Shown in pieces: positions 44,411-52,601 of a stretch of 58,116 nucleotides of DNA. Source of the DNA: Candidatus Saccharimonadota bacterium (GTDB lineage: Bacteria; Patescibacteriota; Saccharimonadia; Saccharimonadales; Saccharimonadaceae); contig DAICXK010000006.1 in the NCBI GenBank assembly GCA_027312225.1, positions 1-58,116 of the forward strand. The letters run 5' to 3'. The position numbers and the translations under genes are program-made. The notes under the pieces are model-generated. The model was not told where the DNA came from. It was given only the letters and a program-made list of their open reading frames with translations, and made no database searches. Within the stretch, counting starts at the first letter, position 1; each line of letters opens with the position of its first letter.

Positions 44411-44992
44411 ATGCTAGACGGGGGGCCGTCACGTACATCACAGGCTGCTGAACGGCGTGCAAGTATGCGCCTCGGTTCATCGCGGCGTCATGAAGAGACG
44501 GCGCAACCTACGGCGGAATCACAGCCCGCTGTTGCGTCATTGGGTCATGCGTCACGGCACAGCAAGGGTGTTATTTGGTGGTGGAGATGACATTTCTTTG
44601 GGGCTGAGATTCCAAAACGACAGCGGTGTACAGTTAGGGCCAATCGGACGTATATCGGTGATGCAAGGAAACGATATTGTCTACGAGGCGAACTTTAATA
44701 ATAGAAACCGCCAGGATGTTATTCTGCCAGACAGCGCACGGCGGTGGGGGTGCCGTTCAACCGAACTGAAGGCTTTGGGCGGTATAGTGTGACGGCATTG
44801 TTTACCTGTGAGTCAAAGAACCAGTCGATTGAGGTAACAAAGGTCTTTTGGGTGATTCCAATGCGGGCGATCATAGGTGCTATCGGCGTAATTATTATTG
44901 TAATTATTGGAGTGATCGCTCTTATCGTTTACATCAGGAAGCGTCGGCACACGAGGCGTCCACGCGCACGAACAGGCCTCCGTGTCCGTTAA
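44411..44992 (+). pseudogene. Broken membrane-anchored surface protein gene
   Basis: Coding sense moves between frames. ATG 44411 reads through a hydrophilic segment (RRASMRLGSSRRHEET) to a TGA after IWWWR. The next sense segment is in another frame: DISLGLRFQNDSGVQLGPIG and ISVMQGNDIVYEANF up to ILPDSARRW. It then shifts back to GVPFNRTEGFGRYSVTALF and a C-terminal helix (IIGAIGVIIIVIIGVIALIV) with a basic tail ending at TAA 44992. A surface protein with one membrane anchor seems to have lost its middle part and its frame. The last bases overlap the rarA stop. Confidence 0.6.
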
Positions 44993-46152
44993 CGGCGTTT
45001 GATCTCTTCAGGCAGAAACCCTTGGTCGTGTTTAAAATCAGCTTCCCACTTATAGTTTTTGGCATATCCAAGATTTTTCATGAGTTTTGTCGGGGCGTTG
45101 CGCAGATGCAGTGGAACTTCCGCGTCAGGGTACTGGCGTGCGAGGGTCTGCGCTTCGTGCATGAGATCGGTGACTTCACGTGATTTTGGTGATCGCGCGA
45201 GAGCGGTAGCGCAGTGATACAAGATATAGCTGCTTTCTGGCATTCCGACTCGCTCGACTGCCTGAAAGGTCGCAGTCGCAAGGGACAGGGCGCCATTGCC
45301 AGCCAAACCAATATCTTCCGAGGCAAAAATGATCATACGTCTTGCGATGAATTTTGGATCTTCACCTGCGTCTATCATGCGGCTCAGGTAATACAGTGCT
45401 GCTTCGACATTGCTCCCACGCATACTTTTAATAAAGGCGGAGATGACGTTATAATGCATATCGCCCTTTTTATCGTATCCGGGAACTTTCTTTTGTGCGG
45501 CGGCTTTGACAATATCGGGCGTTACTTTTTCGTCAAAGCTTAGTGCTAGTTCAAGGTTGCCAAGTGCGACACGTGCGTCACCCCCTGACAGCTCGGCAAG
45601 ATAGTCGAGTGCCTTGGTCGTGACTTCCTTGGTCTTTTTCAGTTGCTTGAGTGCGCGCTTGAGAATGTTGATGATCTCATCTTTGGAGAGAGGCTGCAAT
45701 ACCAGCACTCGCGTACGGCTGAGTAGTGGGGTGATAACTTCAAAGCTTGGGTTTTCCGTCGTCGCGCCAATCAGCGTGATAAGACCTGATTCGACGTGGG
45801 GGAGGAATGCGTCTTGTTGTGCTTTGTTGAATCGGTGAATTTCATCGACAAACAGAATAGTGCGCAGCTGCAGATTCCAATTTTGTTTGGCATGTTCAAC
45901 AACTCGTTCGACGTCCTTTTTCCCACTTGTTACGGCGCTCAGTTCGATGAACTCTGCGTTGACCTCACGCGCGATGATACGGGCAAGTGTCGTTTTGCCG
46001 GTACCCGGAGGTCCCCATAGGATGAGGCTGACGGGCTCTTTTTGCTTAACAATACGCCGCAGGATCTCGGTATCGCCAAGTAGCTGTGTTTGGCCAATCA
46101 CCTCGTCGAGCGTGGTGGGGCGCATTTGTTCAGCCAGCGGTTGTCGATTCAT
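44989..46152 (-). CDS. rarA: Replication-associated recombination protein RarA/MgsA
   Basis: RarA is an AAA+ ATPase acting at stalled replication forks. The 387-residue protein begins [22 protein letters not shown] and has Walker [16 protein letters not shown], Walker [24 protein letters not shown], sensor 1 [11 protein letters not shown], and the C-terminal tetramerisation domain ([26 protein letters not shown]). TATGCT (46159-46164, minus strand) ends six bases before the ATG, with AAGG in the gap. It is divergent from the slipin gene. Confidence 0.95.
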   Translation of the reverse strand: MNRQPLAEQMRPTTLDEVIGQTQLLGDTEILRRIVKQKEPVSLILWGPPGTGKTTLARIIAREVNAEFIELSAVTSGKKDVERVVEHAKQNWNLQLRTILFVDEIHRFNKAQQDAFLPHVESGLITLIGATTENPSFEVITPLLSRTRVLVLQPLSKDEIINILKRALKQLKKTKEVTTKALDYLAELSGGDARVALGNLELALSFDEKVTPDIVKAAAQKKVPGYDKKGDMHYNVISAFIKSMRGSNVEAALYYLSRMIDAGEDPKFIARRMIIFASEDIGLAGNGALSLATATFQAVERVGMPESSYILYHCATALARSPKSREVTDLMHEAQTLARQYPDAEVPLHLRNAPTKLMKNLGYAKNYKWEADFKHDQGFLPEEIKRR

Positions 46153-46206
46153 CCTTCTAGCATATCAGTGGTATACTAGAAGTACAAACAGCTAAGGAGG
46201 CGAGAC

Positions 46207-46968
46207 ATGGAAGTATTCTTGTGGATGATATTCATCTTTGTAGCGATATTTATCCTAAGTGGTATCAAGGTAATTAACCAGTACGAACGGGGTGTTGTTT
46301 TGACACTTGGTCGTTTTACCGGATTGCGAGATCCAGGCCTTCGTGTCGTTGTGCCGGTCTTTCAGCGATTGATTCGTGTTGATGTACGTTCAATGCCGAT
46401 TGATGTGGCAAAACAAGAGATTATTACCAAAGATAACGTTACGGCCGGAGTTGACGCAATTGTTTACATTCGTGTGATCAACGCTCCAAAGGCGGTGCTA
46501 GAGACAACGAACTATGTCTATGCTACCAGTCAGTTTGCCCAGGCCGCCCTGCGTGACATTACTGGTAACTTTGAACTGGACGAATTGCTGTCAAAGCGCG
46601 AAGAGATTAGCCAGCGGATTAAGGAGATCGTCGATTCACAGACCGACCAATGGGGTGTTGATGTCGAAGCGGTGAAAATCCAGAACATTGAGCTACCGTC
46701 AGACATGAAGCGCGCCATGGCAAAGCAGGCCGAAGCCGAGCGTGAACGTCGCAGTAACATTATCAATGCTGAGGGCGAACGAGCAGCAGCTGAAACGCTG
46801 GCTGATGCAGCACGTATTATCTCGTCGACACCAGGTGCATTGAATCTGCGTACGCTCAATACGATTGAACGTATTAGCACTGAGCCGAGTCAAAAGACAA
46901 CGATGCTATTCCCAATCGAATTGATTGATGCGGTGCGTGACATAGGCACGGGTCTTAATAAGAAGTAG
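46207..46968 (+). CDS. Slipin (SPFH/stomatin family membrane protein)
   Basis: The 253-residue protein has an N-terminal membrane segment (FLWMIFIFVAIFILSGIKVI), the SPFH domain with NQYERGVVLTLGRF and GLRVVVPVFQRLIRVDVR, and an Ala/Glu-rich coiled coil (AMAKQAEAERERRSNIINAEGERAAAETLADAA in parts). Slipins organise membrane microdomains. The usual partner NfeD protease gene is not adjacent. A normal leader with AAGGAGG precedes the ATG. Confidence 0.94.
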   Translation: MEVFLWMIFIFVAIFILSGIKVINQYERGVVLTLGRFTGLRDPGLRVVVPVFQRLIRVDVRSMPIDVAKQEIITKDNVTAGVDAIVYIRVINAPKAVLETTNYVYATSQFAQAALRDITGNFELDELLSKREEISQRIKEIVDSQTDQWGVDVEAVKIQNIELPSDMKRAMAKQAEAERERRSNIINAEGERAAAETLADAARIISSTPGALNLRTLNTIERISTEPSQKTTMLFPIELIDAVRDIGTGLNKK

Positions 46969-47019
46969 CCTTGCTAATCGGTGGTGACTTTAGTAAAATG
47001 TACAGAGTTACCACCCGAG

Positions 47020-47096
47020 GCTCTTTAGCTCAGTTGGTAGAGCAGAGGCCTGAAGAGCCTTGTGTCCCCAGTTCAAGTCTGGGAGGAGCCACCAGA
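47020..47096 (+). tRNA. tRNA-Phe (GAA), integration site of the downstream element
   Basis: The cloverleaf has acceptor GGCTCTT/AGGAGCC, D arm GCTCAGTTGGTAGAGC and anticodon stem GAGGC/GCCTT with loop CTGAAGA, giving anticodon GAA. The T arm is CCCAG-TTCAAGT-CTGGG, discriminator A, and CCA is encoded. The serine recombinase gene on the other strand ends inside this tRNA, so the 3' part serves as an attachment site. Confidence 0.95.
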
Positions 47097-48763
47097 ATAG
47101 GTAATGAGAGGTCAGCAAGCCCAAAAAGCTTTCTGGCCTCTGTTATTTTTGCGGGATTTTCAGTTCCAGTTTTTATTTCTTCATAGGTTGGAATTCGGTC
47201 GAAAAATACGCCAAAGAACTGTGCTTTTTTGACTGGATCAATCTGTTTTATGAGCACTTGGTCAAGGTTTTCGAGAAAATATTTGACCCTGCCGTATACT
47301 TTATTAAAATCGATTGTATTTGAAGTCTTTTTCTTTTCTTTAGCAACCTTAACTTCACCGATCTTGCGTTCGATATCAATCAAGTCTGCCTCCATATATT
47401 TAATAGCCGTTTCGCTTTCAACCATTTTCAGCTTGCGCACCGTTGCGTCGGCTTCGGCCTCAAGCTCTTTAATTTGTCGGTCAAAATGCGCAACATCCGC
47501 TTCTATGACTTGCCGTCGTCGCTCCCACTCGCCCAAGACAGCATTGGATATCAACTCAATTTGCTCAGGCGCTATCGATAAACACTTCACGAAATTAATT
47601 ACCATATTCTCAAGCTCATCTTTCGGAACACGGAAATAATGCCCCTTATCACAGTGATAACCTGCATACAATTTGCCATTACTGCCTCTACTCGAACTTC
47701 CATACATCGGCTTGCCGCATTTTGAACAACCTATGAATCGCCTAAATGCAAACTCTGGATTTTTAGCGCCCTTGGTTCGTTGATGTAACGGTGCCACTTC
47801 TTTTTCTATCGACACGCTGTCACCGGATTCAACTATTACTACTTTGCCTTGATTTGCGGCGTTAAACGTTTCGATACTCACTAGCCCGTCAAAGACAGTA
47901 CGCACTGGCTTACCGTCAGTCCACTTCTCATTATTCACGCCAGCATATATCGGGTTGCGTAATAGCAGATCCATCGCGTCTTTATCGAGCCGATTGCCGC
48001 CGCGCTTGCCGATAATCTTTGTTCGATCAGCCTTGCTACGAACATAGTGCAGGCGCGTCCTAAATCCCATCAGATTCAGTTCGTCGATTATTTCTTTGTC
48101 GTGCTTGATACCAGTTGCCCTAAGTTCAAATAGCTTCTTTATAAATGGCGCTTCTACTGGGTGTGGCTTTAAGACAACGCGCTTGCCATTACGCGTCTCG
48201 ATTTTTTCGGTCATAAAACCGTACGGCGCCTGCCTCATCCAATAGCCTAAGCGTGTGTAGCGTACCTCAGCGCCGATCATACGGCTTAAGATATCTCGTA
48301 GCTCATCCTTCGCTCGCTCGGCCTCCAGATACTCTGTTTTTTGGCTCGGCGAGTAATTGCTCCAGCTATACTCAACTCCCAAGTGCTCAAGGGTATTAAC
48401 GCGCTGCTGACTGATAACACCGTACTTGTCGATAAGGCTCACCCCGATAGCATCAAGCTGGCGTTTCAGCGGCGCATAGAAATCTGCCCCGCCACGAGTA
48501 AACCGGTCAATTGATTTAATTAAGAATAGCTGGATATTATTTCGCCTGTCGGCGCAGTAGTCTATAGCTTCTTGCATCGGCTGGTTGACCTTGGCGCCTG
48601 ATTCGGCAAAGACAAATACTTTTGTGACTTTAGCGCCTAAACTATCAGCAAGCATCTCGAGCTGCTCGCGCTGAGCTTCTGGCGAATCACCTTGCTGAAA
48701 CTGTCTGTCCGACGACACGCGCACCGCGATAACCGCATTGCGCGTTACGAGTTCTGGGCGCAT
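47030..48763 (-). CDS. Large serine recombinase (integrase)
   Basis: The 577-residue protein has the resolvase catalytic domain at its N-terminus (AVIAVRVSSDRQFQQGDS, catalytic serine probably S17). It also has the recombinase domain (IKKLFELRATGIKHDKEI, LLRNPIYAGVN), a zinc ribbon (FIGCSKCGKPMY with YHC downstream), and a long coiled coil near residues 410-490. The last 20 or so residues (APPRLELGTQGSSGLCS) are encoded by the antisense of tRNA-Phe. The protein end is therefore set by the integration site and could differ after excision. A 47-aa ORF overlaps its start by 19 bases. Confidence 0.93.
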   Translation of the reverse strand: MRPELVTRNAVIAVRVSSDRQFQQGDSPEAQREQLEMLADSLGAKVTKVFVFAESGAKVNQPMQEAIDYCADRRNNIQLFLIKSIDRFTRGGADFYAPLKRQLDAIGVSLIDKYGVISQQRVNTLEHLGVEYSWSNYSPSQKTEYLEAERAKDELRDILSRMIGAEVRYTRLGYWMRQAPYGFMTEKIETRNGKRVVLKPHPVEAPFIKKLFELRATGIKHDKEIIDELNLMGFRTRLHYVRSKADRTKIIGKRGGNRLDKDAMDLLLRNPIYAGVNNEKWTDGKPVRTVFDGLVSIETFNAANQGKVVIVESGDSVSIEKEVAPLHQRTKGAKNPEFAFRRFIGCSKCGKPMYGSSSRGSNGKLYAGYHCDKGHYFRVPKDELENMVINFVKCLSIAPEQIELISNAVLGEWERRRQVIEADVAHFDRQIKELEAEADATVRKLKMVESETAIKYMEADLIDIERKIGEVKVAKEKKKTSNTIDFNKVYGRVKYFLENLDQVLIKQIDPVKKAQFFGVFFDRIPTYEEIKTGTENPAKITEARKLFGLADLSLPILVAPPRLELGTQGSSGLCSTN

Positions 48764-48888
48764 GCTTCCTCCTCGGCGATAATTTCAACTAGGAGTGCAA
48801 CAAGCATATGTACGCGTTGCTCGGCCGATAGTTTATAAACTGCCGGTAATGCTATTTCTTTGTTGGTTGCGCCAGTTGTTCTTGCCAT
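48745..48888 (-). CDS. 47-aa ORF overlapping the recombinase start
   Basis: MARTTGATNKEIALPAVYKL starts a 47-residue protein, and a helix (AEQRVHMLVALLVEIIAEEE) follows. GAGGG stands eight bases before the ATG. It is read from the same promoter as the recombinase, and its last 19 bases overlap the recombinase start in another frame, which suggests coupling. Position and size fit a recombination directionality factor or a control peptide, but no family is recognised. Confidence 0.6.
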   Translation of the reverse strand: MARTTGATNKEIALPAVYKLSAEQRVHMLVALLVEIIAEEEACAQNS

Positions 48889-48913
48889 TTTCTACCCTCG
48901 AAGTTGGTTGTTT

Positions 48914-48958
48914 AACTATCCCTTACAGGAATAGTATAGCACCTAAATAGGGATAGTT
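48914..48958. promoter_or_regulatory. Inverted operator pair around the recombinase promoter
   Basis: AACTATCCCT (48914-48923) and its exact inverse AGGGATAGTT (48949-48958) are separated by 25 bases. One lies in the spacer/-35 region and the other near the transcription start. A third partial site, ATATCCCTA, is near 48979. This layout suits a dimeric or looping repressor. Confidence 0.6.
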
Positions 48959-48962
48959 TCAA
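48933..48962 (-). promoter_or_regulatory. Promoter of the 47-aa ORF and recombinase
   Basis: On the minus strand, TTGAAA and TATACT are 18 bases apart. The transcript would start near 48926 and have a leader of about 38 bases. Confidence 0.65.
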
Positions 48963-49093
48963 TACCTTTATGGCTAAAATATCCCTACAAAATCCCCACT
49001 ATGCATGTTTGGTATTTATCATGTTTTTTACTCCTGTTAGCTCTTTTCTTTTTTCTCTCCTTTCTTTATATATACATATAAGGTAAAAAGTGT

Positions 49094-49882
49094 ATGAAGC
49101 GATATGTGCCAAAGACTAGGTATACGGTTTCCAGTAATCAAGTGTTGGTTTTGTTGTACATGTTGAAGTATAGGTTTGTTAGTAGTGATGTATTAGCAGA
49201 TTGCATAGGTAAAGATAGATCAACTATATACGAACGGTTAAGTGTATTAGTCGATCAAGGGTATGTCGTGAAGCTATATGACAAGACCTATCGTTTTAGA
49301 CAAAGACCAGTTATCTACTATCTCGCTCCACTCGGTATACGCTACCTAAAACACCGGGGCTACGAGCGCACGCAGCTGCATTACAAAAACAAAACCTTCA
49401 CCGATGAGCAAATAGACGAACAAATGCTGCTCACAAGCCTCGTGCGCAGCATAGGGAAACAATACACCGGCACGCTTAGTTCATATACCAAATACTTCCA
49501 GAATGGCCACGATTTCTGCCTGACGCCGCCGCCCTATGCCAAACTGGTTGGCAAAACAGATGCAATACCAGACTACTTCATGGAGTATTTCCCAGCCTAC
49601 TACGAGAGCTGGAAAATACGTAAGCGAGTCAACCAACACGACACGTACGCTGATGAGCATGATGACGTACTCCACCCACACCTCCTAATGGTTTGCGGTA
49701 ACAACAGTACCGAAAAGCGGGTTGTGCGGTTTACGGCCAATATGCTGCCAAGTTTTGAGATATTCACGACGACAACTGAGCGGTTGTTGAGCGGCGACAA
49801 GAAAGTATGGCTCAAACCGTACGAAGTGGACTGGGATGATTCGTTAGAGTTTCACGGCTTGCCTCTGAGGTTTGAGGACTAA
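49094..49882 (+). CDS. Replication-relaxation family protein
   Basis: The 262-residue protein has an N-terminal winged helix (LVLLYMLKYRFVSSDVLADCIGKDRSTIYERLSVLVDQGYV in parts) followed by IYYLAPLGIRYLKHRGY and an alpha/beta C-terminal domain. This is the layout of the Replic_Relax family, found in plasmids and integrative elements, where it may help start replication or mobilisation. The first 80 codons are T/A-rich (TTG, GTT, TTA, AGT), while the rest use C-ending codons, so the gene looks mosaic. A weak AAGG precedes the ATG. Confidence 0.75.
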   Translation: MKRYVPKTRYTVSSNQVLVLLYMLKYRFVSSDVLADCIGKDRSTIYERLSVLVDQGYVVKLYDKTYRFRQRPVIYYLAPLGIRYLKHRGYERTQLHYKNKTFTDEQIDEQMLLTSLVRSIGKQYTGTLSSYTKYFQNGHDFCLTPPPYAKLVGKTDAIPDYFMEYFPAYYESWKIRKRVNQHDTYADEHDDVLHPHLLMVCGNNSTEKRVVRFTANMLPSFEIFTTTTERLLSGDKKVWLKPYEVDWDDSLEFHGLPLRFED

Positions 49883-49897
49883 ATAGTTAAAATCAGC

Positions 49898-49903
49898 TAT
49901 AAT
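49898..49903 (+). promoter_or_regulatory. -10 element TATAAT of hsdM
   Basis: TATAAT ends nine bases before ATG 49913, so the type I operon also starts nearly leaderless. Confidence 0.6.
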
Positions 49904-49912
49904 GAAGATAAC

Positions 49913-51451
49913 ATGGCAAGCAAACTCCAAAAACTCGAAGACAGATTATGGCGGGCGGCCGATGAACTCCACGCCAACACCGAACTAAGTTCAAATGAAT
50001 ATTCAGCGCCCGTATTAGGGTTGATCTTCCTTAAGTACGCCGATTACAAGTTCACGGTCCTTACTGAAAAGCTCGGCACAGATAACCCCGACAAGCTAGA
50101 CGTGCAAGCTGAAGGTGTACTTTATTTACCTAAGGAAGCCCGCTACAAGTCACTCATGAACCTACCCGAAGGCTCGGACATCGGCAAAGCCATCAACGAT
50201 GCCATGAAGGCAGTTGAGACCGAGAATGAAGATCTTCGCGGTGTTTTGCCTAAGAGCTACACGATATTTGACAGTCAATCGCTCGTCAACCTTCTGAAAA
50301 ACTTTAATTCCATTGATTTTGCTGAAGGTGACGTATTCGGCAAAATCTATGAGTATTTCCTTGGCAAGTTCGCCATGAAAGAGGGTCAAGGCGGTGGTGA
50401 ATTCTTTACGCCGACTTCCATCGTTAATCTAATCGTTGAGATTATCGAACCGTACAGCGGCAAGATTTTTGATCCAGCTTGTGGTAGCGGCGGTATGTTC
50501 GTACAAAGTGCTAACTTCGTACAGGCACATCACAAGTCTGCAAATACATCTCTTTCTGTTTATGGACAGGAAAAAACGGCCGCCACCGTAAAGCTCGGCA
50601 AGATGAACCTCGCTGTTCACGGTATCTACGGCGATATTCGCCAAGGGAACAGTTATTACGACGATATTCATGATTCCGTTGGCAAGTTTGACTTCGTGAT
50701 GGCAAATCCGCCGTTCAATGTTAGCGGCATCGACAAGGACCGTATCAAAAATGATCCTCGTTATGACTTAGGGGTGCCAAACACAGATAATGGCAACTAC
50801 CTATGGATAGAATCATTTTACCGCGCGCTAAACGACAACGGCCGCGCAGGGTTTGTTATGGCAAACAGCGCAAGCGATGCGCGCAATACTGAGCTGGAAA
50901 TTCGCAAAAAGCTTATAAAGGAAGAGGTTGTCGATGTCATGGTGGCCATTGGACCGAACATGTTCTACACCGTTACGCTACCTTGCCAGCTTTGGTTCTT
51001 AGACAAGCGTAAGAAGAATACTGATCGTGCAGATAAAGTCCTATTTCTCGACGTCCGTCACATTTTTAACCAGATAGACCGCGCACACCGTGAATTCACA
51101 CCACAACAGATTGAATTCATCGCCAATATCGTAAATCTCTATCGCGGAGAAAAGCCAGAATTTCAGCGCGGAAGTGAAGAGCTATTTGCAGAACATGGTT
51201 TGCGGACGGATGAATATCAAGACAGTCTCGGTCTATGTAAAGCTGCGACGATTGATGAAATAGAGAAAAAGGACTGGACTTTAAATCCCGGTCGTTATGT
51301 GGGCGTAAAAGCTGGCATTATTGAGGACATTGATTTTGTGGCTGAGTTTGAAAAGCTCAGAGAAGATATTAGTCTTCTTAATGCAGAGTCTAATGACCTA
51401 GAGGAGCTGATCGAAAATAACGCTCGGGAGATATTGGGTGAAGCTCAGTGA
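49913..51451 (+). CDS. hsdM: Type I restriction-modification system, DNA methyltransferase subunit
   Basis: HsdM methylates adenine N6 within the complex M2S, and with HsdR it protects or cleaves DNA. The 512-residue protein has the N-terminal helical domain ([21 protein letters not shown]), SAM motif [12 protein letters not shown], and catalytic NPPF in [13 protein letters not shown]. The [20 protein letters not shown] motif is typical of the family. Its 3' end overlaps hsdS by 14 bases. Confidence 0.96.
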   Translation: MASKLQKLEDRLWRAADELHANTELSSNEYSAPVLGLIFLKYADYKFTVLTEKLGTDNPDKLDVQAEGVLYLPKEARYKSLMNLPEGSDIGKAINDAMKAVETENEDLRGVLPKSYTIFDSQSLVNLLKNFNSIDFAEGDVFGKIYEYFLGKFAMKEGQGGGEFFTPTSIVNLIVEIIEPYSGKIFDPACGSGGMFVQSANFVQAHHKSANTSLSVYGQEKTAATVKLGKMNLAVHGIYGDIRQGNSYYDDIHDSVGKFDFVMANPPFNVSGIDKDRIKNDPRYDLGVPNTDNGNYLWIESFYRALNDNGRAGFVMANSASDARNTELEIRKKLIKEEVVDVMVAIGPNMFYTVTLPCQLWFLDKRKKNTDRADKVLFLDVRHIFNQIDRAHREFTPQQIEFIANIVNLYRGEKPEFQRGSEELFAEHGLRTDEYQDSLGLCKAATIDEIEKKDWTLNPGRYVGVKAGIIEDIDFVAEFEKLREDISLLNAESNDLEELIENNAREILGEAQ

Positions 51452-52601
51452 ATTTGTTGACATAAACCCGCGCACCTCACTGCCCAAGGGGACTGAGGCT
51501 GAATTTGTGCCGATGGAAGCACTTAATCCTCAGCGAAGATATGTAAAAACCTATCCCAAAAAGAAATATAGCGGCGGGACAAAATTTATAAATGGCGACA
51601 CTCTATTTGCGCGTATTACACCTTGTTTGGAAAATGGAAAAATCTCACAGTTCATATCTGACAGTAACCTTCCTGCATTTGGCTCTACTGAGTACTGGGT
51701 ATTACGTGCTAAGGAAGGCGTATCAGATCCCTCGTATGTATATTATTTGGCTAAGTCTGAATTATTACGTCGTCCTGCGGAAAAAAGCATGGTCGGCGCT
51801 TCAGGTAGGCAACGTGCTCAAATTGAATCTATTCAAGATATAGATATTGGCAATGTATCACTCGATGAGCAGAAAAAAATTGCCGGTGCCTTAAGTGCTT
51901 ACGATGATTTAATTGAAAATAACTCCAAAAGAATCGAAAAGCTCGAAGCTATGGCGTGCTTGCTCTATCGACACTACTTCGAAGTCCCCGAAGCTACCGA
52001 CTGGGAAGAACTGCCACTGTCAGAGGCGCTACTTGTTCATCGAGGTAAATCATACAAAGGAACTGAGCTGTCGGAAACTCAAGGCCTACCATTCGTTAAC
52101 TTAAAGTGCGTAAACCGTGGCGGTGGATTCAGAAAAGATGGCCTGAAGCTATTCACTGGAGCTTACAAGCAGAACCAACGAGTAGAGCGAGGTGACCTTG
52201 TGATGGCAGTAACGGATATGACACAGGAGCGTATGATTGTTGCGCGAGTAGCACGAGTCCCAAGTCTCGATGGAGGTTCTGGTGTTATCTCTATGGACAT
52301 GGTTAAGCTTGAACCAAAAGAAGGAGTTTCTAAAGACTATCTTTACGCCATGCTACGCTGGTCTCGTTTTTCTGATGAGGTTAAGAATCATGCAAACGGT
52401 GCAAATGTTCTTCATTTACTTCCTGCGCGCATTACAGATTATTCGTTGCCTATGCCACCACAAGCGCTTCAGCGAGGGTTTGCGGAGAAGATCTCGCCCC
52501 TGTTCGACTTAATAGATAATCTTCAGCTCAAAAATGAAGCTTTAGCGAAAGCCCGCGACCTCCTTCTACCTCGTCTCATGTCGGGAGAAATTGATGTCTA
52601 A
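51438..52601 (+). CDS. hsdS: Type I restriction-modification system, specificity subunit
   Basis: The 387-residue protein has two target-recognition domains, each followed by a coiled-coil spacer. Domain 1 is at about residues 1-150 with [16 protein letters not shown] and [33 protein letters not shown] as its helix. Domain 2 is at about 185-360 with LVMAVTDMT and ending [31 protein letters not shown]. The GTG start overlaps hsdM by 14 bases. Both domains are complete, so a bipartite recognition sequence is expected; it cannot be predicted here. Confidence 0.94.
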   Translation: MKLSEFVDINPRTSLPKGTEAEFVPMEALNPQRRYVKTYPKKKYSGGTKFINGDTLFARITPCLENGKISQFISDSNLPAFGSTEYWVLRAKEGVSDPSYVYYLAKSELLRRPAEKSMVGASGRQRAQIESIQDIDIGNVSLDEQKKIAGALSAYDDLIENNSKRIEKLEAMACLLYRHYFEVPEATDWEELPLSEALLVHRGKSYKGTELSETQGLPFVNLKCVNRGGGFRKDGLKLFTGAYKQNQRVERGDLVMAVTDMTQERMIVARVARVPSLDGGSGVISMDMVKLEPKEGVSKDYLYAMLRWSRFSDEVKNHANGANVLHLLPARITDYSLPMPPQALQRGFAEKISPLFDLIDNLQLKNEALAKARDLLLPRLMSGEIDV

